The notes below the pieces were generated by a model. It had not been told where the DNA came from. It saw only the letters and a program-made list of their open reading frames with translations, and made no database searches. From assembly GCF_000739875.1 (NCBI RefSeq), contig NZ_BBJR01000042.1, positions 32,191-96,190 on the forward strand: a stretch of 64,000 nt of DNA, written 5' to 3'. Made by a program: the position numbers and the translations under genes. The DNA is from Comamonas aquatica NBRC 14918 (lineage in GTDB: Bacteria; Pseudomonadota; Gammaproteobacteria; Burkholderiales; Burkholderiaceae_C). This document shows, in pieces, positions 33,786 through 42,049 of this stretch (position 1 is the stretch's first letter; each line of letters opens with the position of its first letter).

Positions 33786-33838
33786 ATGGCCGGGGGGCTG
33801 CGGCGGCGTCCTGGGCGCGCACGCCAAGCGCCACCGGC

Positions 33839-34297
33839 TTACAGCCAGCGCCGCACCTCCTGCAGATAGCGGGTGTAGGGTGCGCCGAACTTCTGCGCCA
33901 GCATGCGCTCTTCCGGCACGATCTGGAAGCGGTTCATGTACAGCACAAACGCCGGCAGCACCAGCATCGCCCCGGCATGGCCCAGCCACAGGCCCCAGCC
34001 CAGCAGCGCCAGGGCAAAGCCCAGGTACATGGGGTTGCGGCTGTGGGCATAGATGCCCGTGGTCACCACGCTGGACGAGGCCTGCGGCGTGGTCGGGTTC
34101 ACCGTCGTGGCCGCGCGGCGGAAGGCCAGCACCCCAGCCAGCGCCACGCCCGCCCCCAGCGCGATGGGCAGCGCCCCCCACCACCAGGGCGCGGCCCACA
34201 GCGTGGCCCCCGGCCACACCGCGGCCATGCCCCCCATCAGCAGCCCACACACCAGCACCAGGGCCACCGGTGGCACCTTCAATTCCCAAGCATTCAC
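33839..34297 (-). CDS. Isoprenylcysteine carboxyl methyltransferase-family membrane protein
   Basis: A 152-residue integral membrane protein with four to five helices. The C-terminal core GIYAHSRNPMYLGFALALLG and EERMLAQKFGAPYTRYLQEV matches the bacterial ICMT/PEMT-like family, where RNPMY and the EE-containing loop bind SAM. Bacterial members have no known prenylated substrate, so the reaction is unknown; lipid or small-molecule methylation is a guess. GTG 34297 is chosen because AAGGAG stands eight bases upstream and the length then fits the family. It is divergent from the helicase at 34455. Confidence 0.85.
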   Translation of the reverse strand: MNAWELKVPPVALVLVCGLLMGGMAAVWPGATLWAAPWWWGALPIALGAGVALAGVLAFRRAATTVNPTTPQASSSVVTTGIYAHSRNPMYLGFALALLGWGLWLGHAGAMLVLPAFVLYMNRFQIVPEERMLAQKFGAPYTRYLQEVRRWL

Positions 34298-34454
34298 CCG
34301 CGCGCTCCTTGTTGTCAGGGATGCAGGCATTGTGCAAAGACCGGCGGCCGGCGGGCTATGCCATGTCATTTGCTGCGGCTTCTGCTTGCCCCAGGCCTGG
34401 CCTGCCGCCAAAGCCCGACAATCACCGCCTTTGCTGCTTTTTGGCCCTTCGCCC

Positions 34455-35741
34455 ATGCCCTTCACCGCCCTTGGCCTTGCCCCATCGCTGGCCCATGCCG
34501 CCGCCTCCCAAGGCCTGATCGCGCCCACGCCGGTGCAGTCCCAGTCCATCCCCGCCGTGCTGGATGGCCAGGACCTGCGCGTCTGCGCGCCCACGGGCTC
34601 GGGCAAGACGGCGGCCTATGTGCTGCCGCTGCTGCAGGCCTGGATGCTGGGCGATGCCGGCCAGCGCTCCGGGCCGCGCACCACGCAGGCCCTGGTGCTG
34701 GTGCCCACGCGCGAGCTGGCCACCCAGGTGGCCGAGCTGGTCTACCACCTGGGCGAAGCCCTGGGGCGCCGCCCCAAGGTGGCGGTACTGACCGGCGGCG
34801 TCTCCATCAACCCGCAGCTGATGGCGCTGCGCGGCGGCGTGGATTGGGTGATCGCCACCCCCGGGCGCCTGCTGGACGTGGTGGCGCACAGCCAGCTCAA
34901 GCTGCACAGCCTGCAGACCCTGGTGATGGACGAGGCCGACCGCCTGATGGACCTGGGCTTTGCCGAGGAACTGGAACAGGTGCTGGCCCTGCTGCCCGCC
35001 AAGGAGCAACGCCAGACCCTGCTGCTGTCGGCCACCTTCGGCCCTGCCGTGCAAGACCTGGTGGCGCAACTGCTGCGCCCCGGCCACGCCAGCGTGGAAG
35101 TGGAAAACACCCACCAGCAGGATGCCACCATCGCCCAGCGCGCCCTGTATGTGGACGCTGCCCAACGCACCAATGTGCTGCGCGCGCTGATCGCCCAGCA
35201 CCCCGGCCAGCGCATGCTGGTGTTCGTGGCCAGCCGCTACAGCGCCGAGCATGTGGCCAACAAGCTGTATGCCAAGAAGATCTTTGCCACCGCCCTGCAC
35301 GGCGAGCTGAGCCAGGGCGCGCGCCAGCGCGTGCTGCAAGAGTTCAAGGCCAACCAGTGGCAGGTGCTGGTGACCACCGACCTGGCGGCGCGCGGCATCC
35401 ACATTGATGCCCTGCCCGTGGTCATCAACTACGACCTGCCGCGCTCGGCCGACGACTACACCCACCGCATCGGCCGCACTGGCCGCGCCGGCCTGTCGGG
35501 CACGGCCATCAGCCTGGTGTCCCCCGCCACCGCCGCGCACTGGAAGCTGATTGCCAAGCGCAACCAGCTGCAGCTGGAGCTGGAAACCCTGCCGGACCAC
35601 CCCGTCACCGAAACCGTGCCCGAGCGTGCCGCACACGAAGACGGCGACCGCGGCGGCGTCAAGGGCAAGCGCATGAGCAAGAAAGACAAGCTGCGCGCCG
35701 CGGCCGCCGCCGCCAACACGCCCGGCGCCGGCAAGGCCTGA
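34455..35741 (+). CDS. DEAD-box ATP-dependent RNA helicase
   Basis: A 428-residue RhlE/DbpA-like helicase. Ordered motifs: Q motif (GLIAPTPVQSQSIPAVLDGQ), Walker A (APTGSGKT), PTRELA, DEAD box (VMDEADRLMDLGF), SAT (LLSATF), ARGIHIDALPVVINYD (motif V) and HRIGRTGRAG (motif VI). The short C-terminal tail is basic (KGKRMSKKDKLRAAAAAANT). It probably acts in RNA or ribosome remodelling. There is no domain that would assign it to DbpA. It is divergent from the small methyltransferase-like gene. Confidence 0.93.
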   Translation: MPFTALGLAPSLAHAAASQGLIAPTPVQSQSIPAVLDGQDLRVCAPTGSGKTAAYVLPLLQAWMLGDAGQRSGPRTTQALVLVPTRELATQVAELVYHLGEALGRRPKVAVLTGGVSINPQLMALRGGVDWVIATPGRLLDVVAHSQLKLHSLQTLVMDEADRLMDLGFAEELEQVLALLPAKEQRQTLLLSATFGPAVQDLVAQLLRPGHASVEVENTHQQDATIAQRALYVDAAQRTNVLRALIAQHPGQRMLVFVASRYSAEHVANKLYAKKIFATALHGELSQGARQRVLQEFKANQWQVLVTTDLAARGIHIDALPVVINYDLPRSADDYTHRIGRTGRAGLSGTAISLVSPATAAHWKLIAKRNQLQLELETLPDHPVTETVPERAAHEDGDRGGVKGKRMSKKDKLRAAAAAANTPGAGKA

Positions 35742-35778
35742 GCCCAGGCATCAGGGGCTGGGTGCTGAAACGGCCCCG

Positions 35779-36285
35779 TCAGGTGCCATCCACCGCGGCA
35801 TCCTCGCTTTTGGCAGCATGCAGGGCCTCGGGCTCCAGCTCCTCGGCCGAGCGGTTCAGGTGCACGAACAGCCCCCAGCCCAGCAGCAGCACGCCCACGC
35901 TGGCGATGTGCAGCGCGGCATAGCGCAGGGTGGCCGGGTCTTCCTGGGCCTTGAAGGTGGCAATCAGGCCCTCGATGGCCAGGGCCACCACAATCACCAC
36001 CAGAAACCGCGACAGGAAACGCCGCACCCGCGTGGGCCCGGCAATGCTGGCATCGCGCACCACCTCCTCCTCGACCACGGTCTGCGCAATCTGCAGCGCC
36101 ACCACGGCCGCTGCCAGGGTGCCCAGGGCCTCCACCAGGTGCAAGGTGGCGCCATCGTCCAGGCCCAGCACCAGCGTGTCCCAGCCCTTGCTCACGGCCA
36201 TCCACAGCAGAGCCAGCGACACCAGGGCGAACAGCAGCGCCATCAGCACATGCACCCCGACAAACAGCGAATGAACCAGTTTCAT
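35779..36285 (-). CDS. Hypothetical four-helix membrane protein
   Basis: A 168-residue membrane protein, not recognised with confidence. It has four predicted helices: VHSLFVGVHVLMALLFALVS, a second near VEALGTLAAAVVALQIAQTV, a third FLVVIVVALAIEGLIATF, and a fourth VGVLLLGWGLFVHL. Charged loops include VVEEEVVRDASIAGPTRVRR. Its size and helix layout recall PsiE-like or general membrane regulators, but no signature was found. ATG 36285 has GGAGGG and AGG boxes upstream. It is convergent with the helicase and divergent from fghA. Confidence 0.65.
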   Translation of the reverse strand: MKLVHSLFVGVHVLMALLFALVSLALLWMAVSKGWDTLVLGLDDGATLHLVEALGTLAAAVVALQIAQTVVEEEVVRDASIAGPTRVRRFLSRFLVVIVVALAIEGLIATFKAQEDPATLRYAALHIASVGVLLLGWGLFVHLNRSAEELEPEALHAAKSEDAAVDGT

Positions 36286-36470
36286 GTACCTGTCCCTCCA
36301 AAATCCGAAAGGCGCATCTTTCCATCGCCACGCCCCACGCCGCGTAGGACGGTGCAGGCAGGCGCCGGCAGTCCCGGCCCGGCAAGCACCCCGCCCCCAT
36401 GGGGACAAGCGGGGGCCCCTACACTGCGCCACAGCCCCTGGCCAGCCTGCGCTGGCCCGCTGCACCACAT

Positions 36471-36564
36471 CAAAAACAAGAGCTGGATGCGCTCATCCAG
36501 CGTGCACTTCGGGCATAAAAACCTCTAAAGTGCTTGCAACACGAGCGCCAACAGCTCTTCTTTC
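36471..36564. repeat. 94-bp intergenic repeat element, copy 3
   Basis: It lies immediately upstream of fghA and ends about 10 bp before its start codon. The left end CAAAAACAAGAGCTGGATGC and right end GAGCGCCAACAGCTCTTCTT are inverted relatives of each other and align in spacing with copies at 151 and 12270. The fghA ribosome-binding site (AGGAG) follows directly. Confidence 0.65.
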
Positions 36565-36574
36565 AGGAGTATCC

Positions 36575-37438
36575 ATGTCCACGCCTTTCGAACTGCTCAC
36601 CGCCCACGCCTGCTTTGGCGGCGCCCAGCGCTTTTACAAGCACGAGGCGCGCGAGATCGGGCTGCCCATGAAGTTCTCGGTCTACCTGCCCCCCAAGGCG
36701 GTGATGGGCGAGAAAGTGCCTGCCCTGCTGTACCTGGCTGGCCTGACCTGCACCGAGGAAACCTTCATGACCAAGGCCGGTGCGCAGCGCCTGGCGGCCG
36801 AACTGGGCCTGGCCCTGATCGCCCCCGACACCAGCCCGCGTGGCGCCAACGTGCCGGGCGAGGCCGAGGCCTGGGACTTCGGCGTGGGCGCCGGCTTTTA
36901 CCTGAACGCCCAGCAGGCGCCGTGGCAGCAGCACTGGCGCATGGAAAGCTATCTGATCGAAGAACTGCTGCCGCTGCTGGGCCGCTACCTGCCCATCGAC
37001 ACGCAGCGCCTGGGCATCTTCGGCCACAGCATGGGCGGCCATGGTGCGCTGACCCTGGCCCTGCGCCACCCCGGCGTGTTCAAGAGCCTGTCGGCCTTCG
37101 CCCCCATCGCCAACCCCATGAACTGCCCCTGGGGCCAGAAGGCCTTCAGCGGCTACCTGGGCGACAACCAGGCCGTCTGGGCCCAGCACGATGCCAGCCG
37201 CCTGATGGCGGCGCAGGGCAAGGCACCCTACCCGGCCGGCATTCTGATCGACCAGGGCCTGGCCGACAAATTCCTGCACGAGCAGCAACTGCTGCCCGAA
37301 GCGCTGGAAGCCGCCTGCGCCCAGGTCGGCCAGCCCCTCACGCTGCGCCGCCAGGCCGGCTACGACCACGGCTACTACTTCATCCAGAGCTTCATCAACG
37401 ACCACCTGCGCCACCACGCGGCACAGCTGGGCGCCTGA
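36575..37438 (+). CDS. fghA: S-formylglutathione hydrolase
   Basis: Releases formate and glutathione from S-formylglutathione, the step after FrmA. The 287-residue alpha/beta hydrolase has the nucleophile elbow GHSMGGHGAL (Ser), a C-terminal catalytic His in GYDHGYYFIQSFINDHLRHH, and the early conserved motif YLAGLTCTEETFMTKAGAQR. ATG 36575 has AGGAG at the right distance. A repeat element occupies its upstream region. It is not in one operon with frmA as arranged here, since two divergent genes stand between them. Confidence 0.96.
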   Translation: MSTPFELLTAHACFGGAQRFYKHEAREIGLPMKFSVYLPPKAVMGEKVPALLYLAGLTCTEETFMTKAGAQRLAAELGLALIAPDTSPRGANVPGEAEAWDFGVGAGFYLNAQQAPWQQHWRMESYLIEELLPLLGRYLPIDTQRLGIFGHSMGGHGALTLALRHPGVFKSLSAFAPIANPMNCPWGQKAFSGYLGDNQAVWAQHDASRLMAAQGKAPYPAGILIDQGLADKFLHEQQLLPEALEAACAQVGQPLTLRRQAGYDHGYYFIQSFINDHLRHHAAQLGA

Positions 37439-37477
37439 GCCTGCGCCGCGCCATGCGGCGGATGTCCCCGACGGCGC

Positions 37478-37957
37478 TCAGCCGCGCAACGCGGCCTCGA
37501 TGGCGGCAATGTCGATCTTGCCCATGCCCATCATGGCGATGAAGGCACGCCGGGCCGCGGCGGCATCCGGGTGGGCGATCGCCTGCAGCAGCACGCGCGG
37601 CGTGATCTGCCAGGAGACGCCCCAGCGGTCCTTGCACCAGCCGCAGGCACTGGCCTGCCCGCCGTGGCCGACCACCGCCTGCCACAGGCGGTCGGTTTCG
37701 GCCTGGTCCTAGGTCACCACCTGGAAGGAAAAGGCCTCGCTGTGCGGGAAGGTCGGCCCACCGTTCAACCCCATGCAGGGCAGGCCCAGCACGGTGAATT
37801 CCACCGTCAGCACATCGCCCTGGCGGCCCGCCGGATAGTCCGCGGGCGCACGGTGCACGGCCTGCACGGCGCTGTCGGCAAAGGTCTGGGCATAGAACTC
37901 GGCCGCCTCGAGGGCGGCGCCATCGAACCAGAGACACACGGTGATCGGGGATGCCAT
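37478..37957 (-). pseudogene. PhnB-like VOC (glyoxalase-fold) protein, interrupted by an in-frame TAG
   Basis: Read through codon 83, the frame encodes a complete 159-residue PhnB-type VOC protein. The N-terminal half starts MASPITVCLWFDGAALEAAE and contains MGLNGGPTFPHSEAFSFQV. The C-terminal half has SACGWCKDRWGVSWQITPRV and ends GKIDIAAIEAALRG. A TAG at 37709-37711 interrupts it between VVT and DQAETDRLW with the frame unchanged. Relatives often have Glu here, so a GAG to TAG change is likely. AGGAGGTT precedes ATG 37957, showing that initiation signals are intact. Substrate unknown. Confidence 0.85.
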
Positions 37958-38071
37958 GGCGAACCTCCTGTGCAGCAGCGCCAGCGGCCATTCTGGCCCC
38001 CGGCATCCTCCGCAGGCAAGGCCGTGCCACAGCGGCCACCCGCCGTCACCGGCGGGCAGCCCCACGGTGCC

Positions 38072-40132
38072 TCAATAGCGCAGATCGGCACGCAGCCACA
38101 GCGTGCGGCCGGGTTCGTGGATGCGCACACCGGCCGGCAGACCGAAGCCGGCGTTGCCCGCCAGGTTCAGGTGCTCGGCGTAGGCGCGGTCGAACAGGTT
38201 GTCGATGCCGGCCGTGAGCTTGAGCCGGCGGTCCACCTTGTAGCCGGCATGCACCGAGAACACGCCAAAGCCCGCGCTGGGCCCGAAGTCCTTGCCGACG
38301 ACATTGCCCTGGCCCGTGGCGTGGCGGTGCTGGGCCGCCACCAGGCGCCACAGGGCCCCGGCATTCCAGGCGCCCTGCTGGTAATCCAGGCCCAGCTTGG
38401 CTTCCAGCGGCGGGGTCTGGGGCAGCGGACGGTCGTCCGTGGTGTTCTGCGCCCAGGCGTAGGCCAGCGTGCCCTGGGCCGTCAGCGCCGCATTCAGGCG
38501 GTAGCTGGCCCCGGCCTCCCAGCCGGCGATGCGCGCCTTAACGTTGCGCACCGAGGAGGACATGCCCCCCTGGTAGTCAAACAGGATGTAGTCCTGCACC
38601 TGGCCCACATAGGCCGAGGTCCAGGCCTGCCAGTCCTGGCGTTTCCAGCTCGCGCCCACGTCGATCTGCGTCGTCTTTTCGGGCTGCAGGCGCTGGAAGG
38701 CGGTCGTGCTGTTGCCCGGCGAGATCAGCTCCCAGTAATCCGGAAAGCGCTGGACATGGCCCAGGCCGGCGTACACGGTGGAGCCATCCTGCGATGCGCG
38801 CTCCCAGCGCACAAAACCGCTGGGCAGCGCCTGGCGCTCGCGGTGGTTGCTGTCGCCCTGCACGCCAGGATAGCGCCAGGCCTGGGCACGGTCCAGGCGC
38901 AGGCCGGTCAGCAGCTTGTCGTCGGCATCCAGCTGCTGCGTCAGCTCGGCAAACAGCCCCAGGTTGCTGAACTTGGCATCCCGCACCCAGGGCTTGGTGG
39001 TGTAGGGCACCATCTGCGAGCCCATGCGTTTGTCGTGCGGGCTGCGCAGGGCGTCCACCCCGGTCAGCAGCGTGGTCGCCGGGCTCCACTGCCAGGTGGC
39101 TGCGGTGCGCAGCCCTGTGGTGGTGCGCCGCACATTGCTGGCCATGGGCATGGCCATGCCACTGCCTGGCGCAAAGCTGCGCAGGCTGAAGTTGTCCATC
39201 ACATGGTCAGCACGGTTGGTGTAGATCTGCGCCTCCAGCTTGCGCAGCACGGGCGAGAGATTGGTTTTCTCAAAACGCAGCCCGGCGCTTTCGCGCTGGA
39301 ACTGCGTGCCGTCCATGCCACGGCCGCCATAGCGGGCCTCGCCGTCGCCGGCACCGGCGGTCAGCTCCAGCCAGGTGTCGGCATCGGGCGTCCAGCCCAG
39401 GGCGACATCGGCATTCCACTTGTCCCAGTGCGCGGGCACCACGCGGCCGTTGCCGTCGCGGTAGTCCTTGCTCTGCGAGTGGTTGGCCGTCAGGCGCACA
39501 TAGAACTGGTCATTGCCGGCCAGAAAGTCCACGTTCTGGTCGCTGCGTGCCGCCGTACCCGCCAGGAGGCTGGCCGAAAACTCGATGCCTAGCTCGCTCA
39601 GCTGGGGCTTTTCGCGGTCGAAGCGCACCACGCCCGCAGACGCCCCCGGGCCCCAGGCCACGGTCTGCGGGCCCTTGATCACGGTCAGCGCATCGTAGGT
39701 TTCGGGGGAAATGTAGGAGCTGGGCGCATCCATGCGCCCCGGGCAGGCGCCCAGCAGCGTCGTGCCGTTGGTCAGCAGGGGCAGGCGCGAGCCGAACTGG
39801 CCGCGGAACACCGGGTCGCTGTTGGAGCCGCCGCTGCGGATCGCCGAGAAGCCGGGAATGCTCTTGAGGTAATCGGCCGCGTCGCTGGCCGGCACGGGCT
39901 GGCGTGGCTGCTTGGGATCGGCCACGACCTGCACCGGGGCGTGGTCGTGCACGGCGGTCACCACCACCTCCTGCAAGGCGGCCTCGGGCGTTTGCGCCCA
40001 GGCGCTCGACTGCCAGCCACCCAGGCTGAGCACGGCCAGGGCCACCGCCGTGCGGGCGGCATGGGCCTGGGACAAGGCGGAAGGACGGCGGGTTGCCGCG
40101 GCAGAGCCTGCGGTCTTCGTGGAAATATGCAT
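38072..40132 (-). CDS. TonB-dependent copper receptor (OprC/NosA family)
   Basis: A 686-residue outer-membrane beta-barrel. A signal peptide precedes ALQEVVVTAVHDHAPVQVV (TonB-box region). The plug domain has DAADYLKSIPGFSAIRSGGS and the copper-receptor hallmark LLGACPGRMDAPSSYISPET, and VIKGPQTVAWGPGASAGVV is typical of the family. It ends with an aromatic-containing strand RTLWLRADLRY. Met-rich loops (GSGMAMPMASN) fit copper handling. ATG 40132 has GAGGA upstream. The DUF2946 gene lies 200 bp upstream on the same strand, a common pairing. Uptake of copper is inferred from family. Confidence 0.93.
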   Translation of the reverse strand: MHISTKTAGSAAATRRPSALSQAHAARTAVALAVLSLGGWQSSAWAQTPEAALQEVVVTAVHDHAPVQVVADPKQPRQPVPASDAADYLKSIPGFSAIRSGGSNSDPVFRGQFGSRLPLLTNGTTLLGACPGRMDAPSSYISPETYDALTVIKGPQTVAWGPGASAGVVRFDREKPQLSELGIEFSASLLAGTAARSDQNVDFLAGNDQFYVRLTANHSQSKDYRDGNGRVVPAHWDKWNADVALGWTPDADTWLELTAGAGDGEARYGGRGMDGTQFQRESAGLRFEKTNLSPVLRKLEAQIYTNRADHVMDNFSLRSFAPGSGMAMPMASNVRRTTTGLRTAATWQWSPATTLLTGVDALRSPHDKRMGSQMVPYTTKPWVRDAKFSNLGLFAELTQQLDADDKLLTGLRLDRAQAWRYPGVQGDSNHRERQALPSGFVRWERASQDGSTVYAGLGHVQRFPDYWELISPGNSTTAFQRLQPEKTTQIDVGASWKRQDWQAWTSAYVGQVQDYILFDYQGGMSSSVRNVKARIAGWEAGASYRLNAALTAQGTLAYAWAQNTTDDRPLPQTPPLEAKLGLDYQQGAWNAGALWRLVAAQHRHATGQGNVVGKDFGPSAGFGVFSVHAGYKVDRRLKLTAGIDNLFDRAYAEHLNLAGNAGFGLPAGVRIHEPGRTLWLRADLRY

Positions 40133-40188
40133 AGAAAAATCCTCGGCCCACTGCGCCCCGGTCCCGAGCGGGACGGCGCGAGCGGCCA

Positions 40189-40225
40189 GGCTGGTGCGCC
40201 GCCCCGCAGGGCAGGCGCACCAGCC
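40189..40225 (-). promoter_or_regulatory. Strong hairpin in the copper-receptor leader
   Basis: A 12-bp perfect inverted repeat GGCTGGTGCGCC (40189-40200) and GGCGCACCAGCC (40214-40225) with a 13-nt loop stands 57 bp upstream of the receptor start. A second small hairpin GTCCCGAGCGGGAC (40161-40174) follows. Neither has a T-run, so neither is a simple terminator. Role unknown. Confidence 0.5.
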
Positions 40226-40334
40226 AATCATCAAAGGCACAGCCCGCCACGGCGCAGTGCGCGGTGGCCAGGACTGGTGCGGGGAAGATGCAGGACGTGC
40301 GAGGCGGCAGGCCGCCAGGCCTGCCTGCACGCCA

Positions 40335-40745
40335 TCACACGAAGCGCTGGGGCGGGCCGCGTGCTGGCGGGGGGGTGGCCACCTCCAGCAGGGCCAGCTG
40401 GGCGGGCAGGCTGCGCCACTTCAGGTGGAAGGACGGTACGGGCGGACGGTGCACATCGGCCGTCCACAGCACCGGCGGCGCCAGTGCAATACACAGCACG
40501 CAATCGGGCGTGTGCGCACCGTGCGAGCCATCGGCCGCTACCGTGTCCCAGGGGGCGGGCACCGCGTGGTCTTCATGGCCCACGGCCAGCATCTGGCTGG
40601 TGGTGCAGACATCGGCGCCCACCAGGTCGGCGGGCGATGCCGCACGCACCCGGGCGCCGGACAGCGCGGCCGCCAGCAACAGCAAAGCGAACACCGCGAT
40701 GACCACCGCGGCGAAAGTTTTGTGTTGACGGATGCGCTGCAACAT
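40335..40745 (-). CDS. DUF2946 family protein
   Basis: A 136-residue protein with an N-terminal membrane helix (FAAVVIAVFALLLLAAALSG) and a periplasmic part. HGAHTPDCVLCIALAPPVLW contains the CxxC-type pair and His residues that DUF2946 members show. The family is often found beside TonB-dependent copper receptors, as here, and may bind metal in the periplasm; direct function is not established. ATG 40745 gives a clean signal-anchor start; in-frame codons upstream to 40805 are not membrane-like. Confidence 0.8.
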   Translation of the reverse strand: MLQRIRQHKTFAAVVIAVFALLLLAAALSGARVRAASPADLVGADVCTTSQMLAVGHEDHAVPAPWDTVAADGSHGAHTPDCVLCIALAPPVLWTADVHRPPVPSFHLKWRSLPAQLALLEVATPPPARGPPQRFV

Positions 40746-40811
40746 AGATGTTGCGCAGTGTAACGTGCACAAACCGCCCCCTGAACGGGCACGCAGGGGC
40801 TGCAAACAGGC

Positions 40812-41111
40812 CTAGGTGGCGCGCGGCGCGCCGACTTCGTACACCTGCAAATCCCGGTTGCCCAGGCCCAGCGCGGGCCAGCTGGCCCGCCAGGCCTGCA
40901 GGTGGGCCGAGGCGAAATGGGCATCCAGGGCCGCCTGGTCCGTCCACAGTTCTTTGACATGGATCAGTCCGGGCACCAGCACATCCTCGGCGTAGTGGTA
41001 GGCCAGACAGCCGGCTTTGGCGCGCGAGGCCTCGACCATCGCCCGCATGGCGGGGCGCGCGTGCTCGAGGTTCTCAGCGGGCAGAGAGACGGTACCGACG
41101 ATCAGCAGCAT
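40812..41111 (-). CDS. Antibiotic-biosynthesis-monooxygenase-fold (YgiN-like) protein
   Basis: A 99-residue dimeric alpha+beta-barrel protein of the ABM/quinol-monooxygenase type. Segments AENLEHARPAMRAMVEASRA, KAGCLAYHYAEDVLVPGLIH and VKELWTDQAALDAHFAS follow the family pattern. ATG 41111 lies 5 bp after the stop of the PAS-GGDEF gene, so they would share a transcript. It ends in TAG. The reaction is not predictable; members act on quinones or serve as small-molecule binders. Confidence 0.88.
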   Translation of the reverse strand: MLLIVGTVSLPAENLEHARPAMRAMVEASRAKAGCLAYHYAEDVLVPGLIHVKELWTDQAALDAHFASAHLQAWRASWPALGLGNRDLQVYEVGAPRAT

Positions 41112-41116
41112 GGTGT

Positions 41117-42049
41117 TCACTCCTGGGCGCAGCCGGTGGTGCTCATCTGGTGACCCCCCTGGGTCTTGGAAAGGTACAGGGCCTGGTCGGCACGGCGCAG
41201 GATGTCTTCGGTGCTGCGGTCCTGGGGCAGAAAATGGGCGATCCCGATGCTCAGCGTGGGTGCGGGCTCCCCCGTGGCATAGGGCTGCAGCACCTGGCGC
41301 CCACCATGCAGCAGGCGCTGCGCCAGCGCGGTGACCTCTGCCAGGCTGCGCGCGGGGCATAGCAGAGCGAACTCATCGCCCCCCAGGCGGCACACCAGGT
41401 CCTCGGCCGCCGCGGCCTGTTGCACCATGCCGGCCAGATCGCGCAGCGCCTGGTCGCCCGCCGGGTGGCCCAAATCGTCGTTGATGGCCTTGAAGTGGTC
41501 CACATCAAAACTCACCAACCAGGTGGGCGTGGCCTGCCGCTGGAAGGCGGCGTAGGCCTCTTCCAGCACCTGCATGAAGCGCCGGCGGTTGTGCAGCCCC
41601 GTCAGTTCGTCGTTCATGGCCTGCTGCTGCAGTTGCTGCTGCAGCCGCTTGCTGGCGGTGATGTTGCTGGCCACCCAGACGACGGCGCGCTCGCCGCAGC
41701 AAGGCTGGTCCAAGGCGGTGATCCGGCCTTCGAACCAGATGGCATCCACCGGTCCATCGGTGGGCAGGCCCAGCACATCGTGAGCGCTCAGTTCGTACTC
41801 GACCACCAGCATTTGCTGGCGGGCCAGCGTGTCCCGGATCTGCTGCAAGAACCAGTCGGTCTTGGACGCCACCAGCACATCGGCGATGTACTTGCCGACC
41901 AGGGAGCTGCCGTCGTGGTAGTAGCGCTTGTCCTTGCCGCCCAGGATGGCCGCGTAGCGCCCCGTCTACGTCAGGATGAAGGTCGGGTCAGGCAGACTGG
42001 CGCAGATGGCTTCGTACTGACTGGCCGTGAAGAAAGTGGTATCGGTCAT
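41117..42049 (-). pseudogene. PAS-GGDEF diguanylate cyclase, interrupted by an in-frame TAG
   Basis: The frame from ATG 42049 (MTDTTFFTASQYEAICASLP) continues to PDPTFILT, meets TAG at 41966-41968 (codon 28), and then goes on in the same frame with TGRYAAILGGKDKRYYHDGS, a PAS domain, and an intact GGDEF domain (AMNDELTGLHNRRRFMQVLE; CRLGGDEFALL). The total would be 310 residues. The active-site GGDEF is complete, so an undamaged version would make c-di-GMP. Relatives commonly have Glu at the TAG position. Re-initiation at GTG 41878 could give a product with a truncated PAS domain and whole GGDEF. ABM gene follows after 5 bp. Confidence 0.85.
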
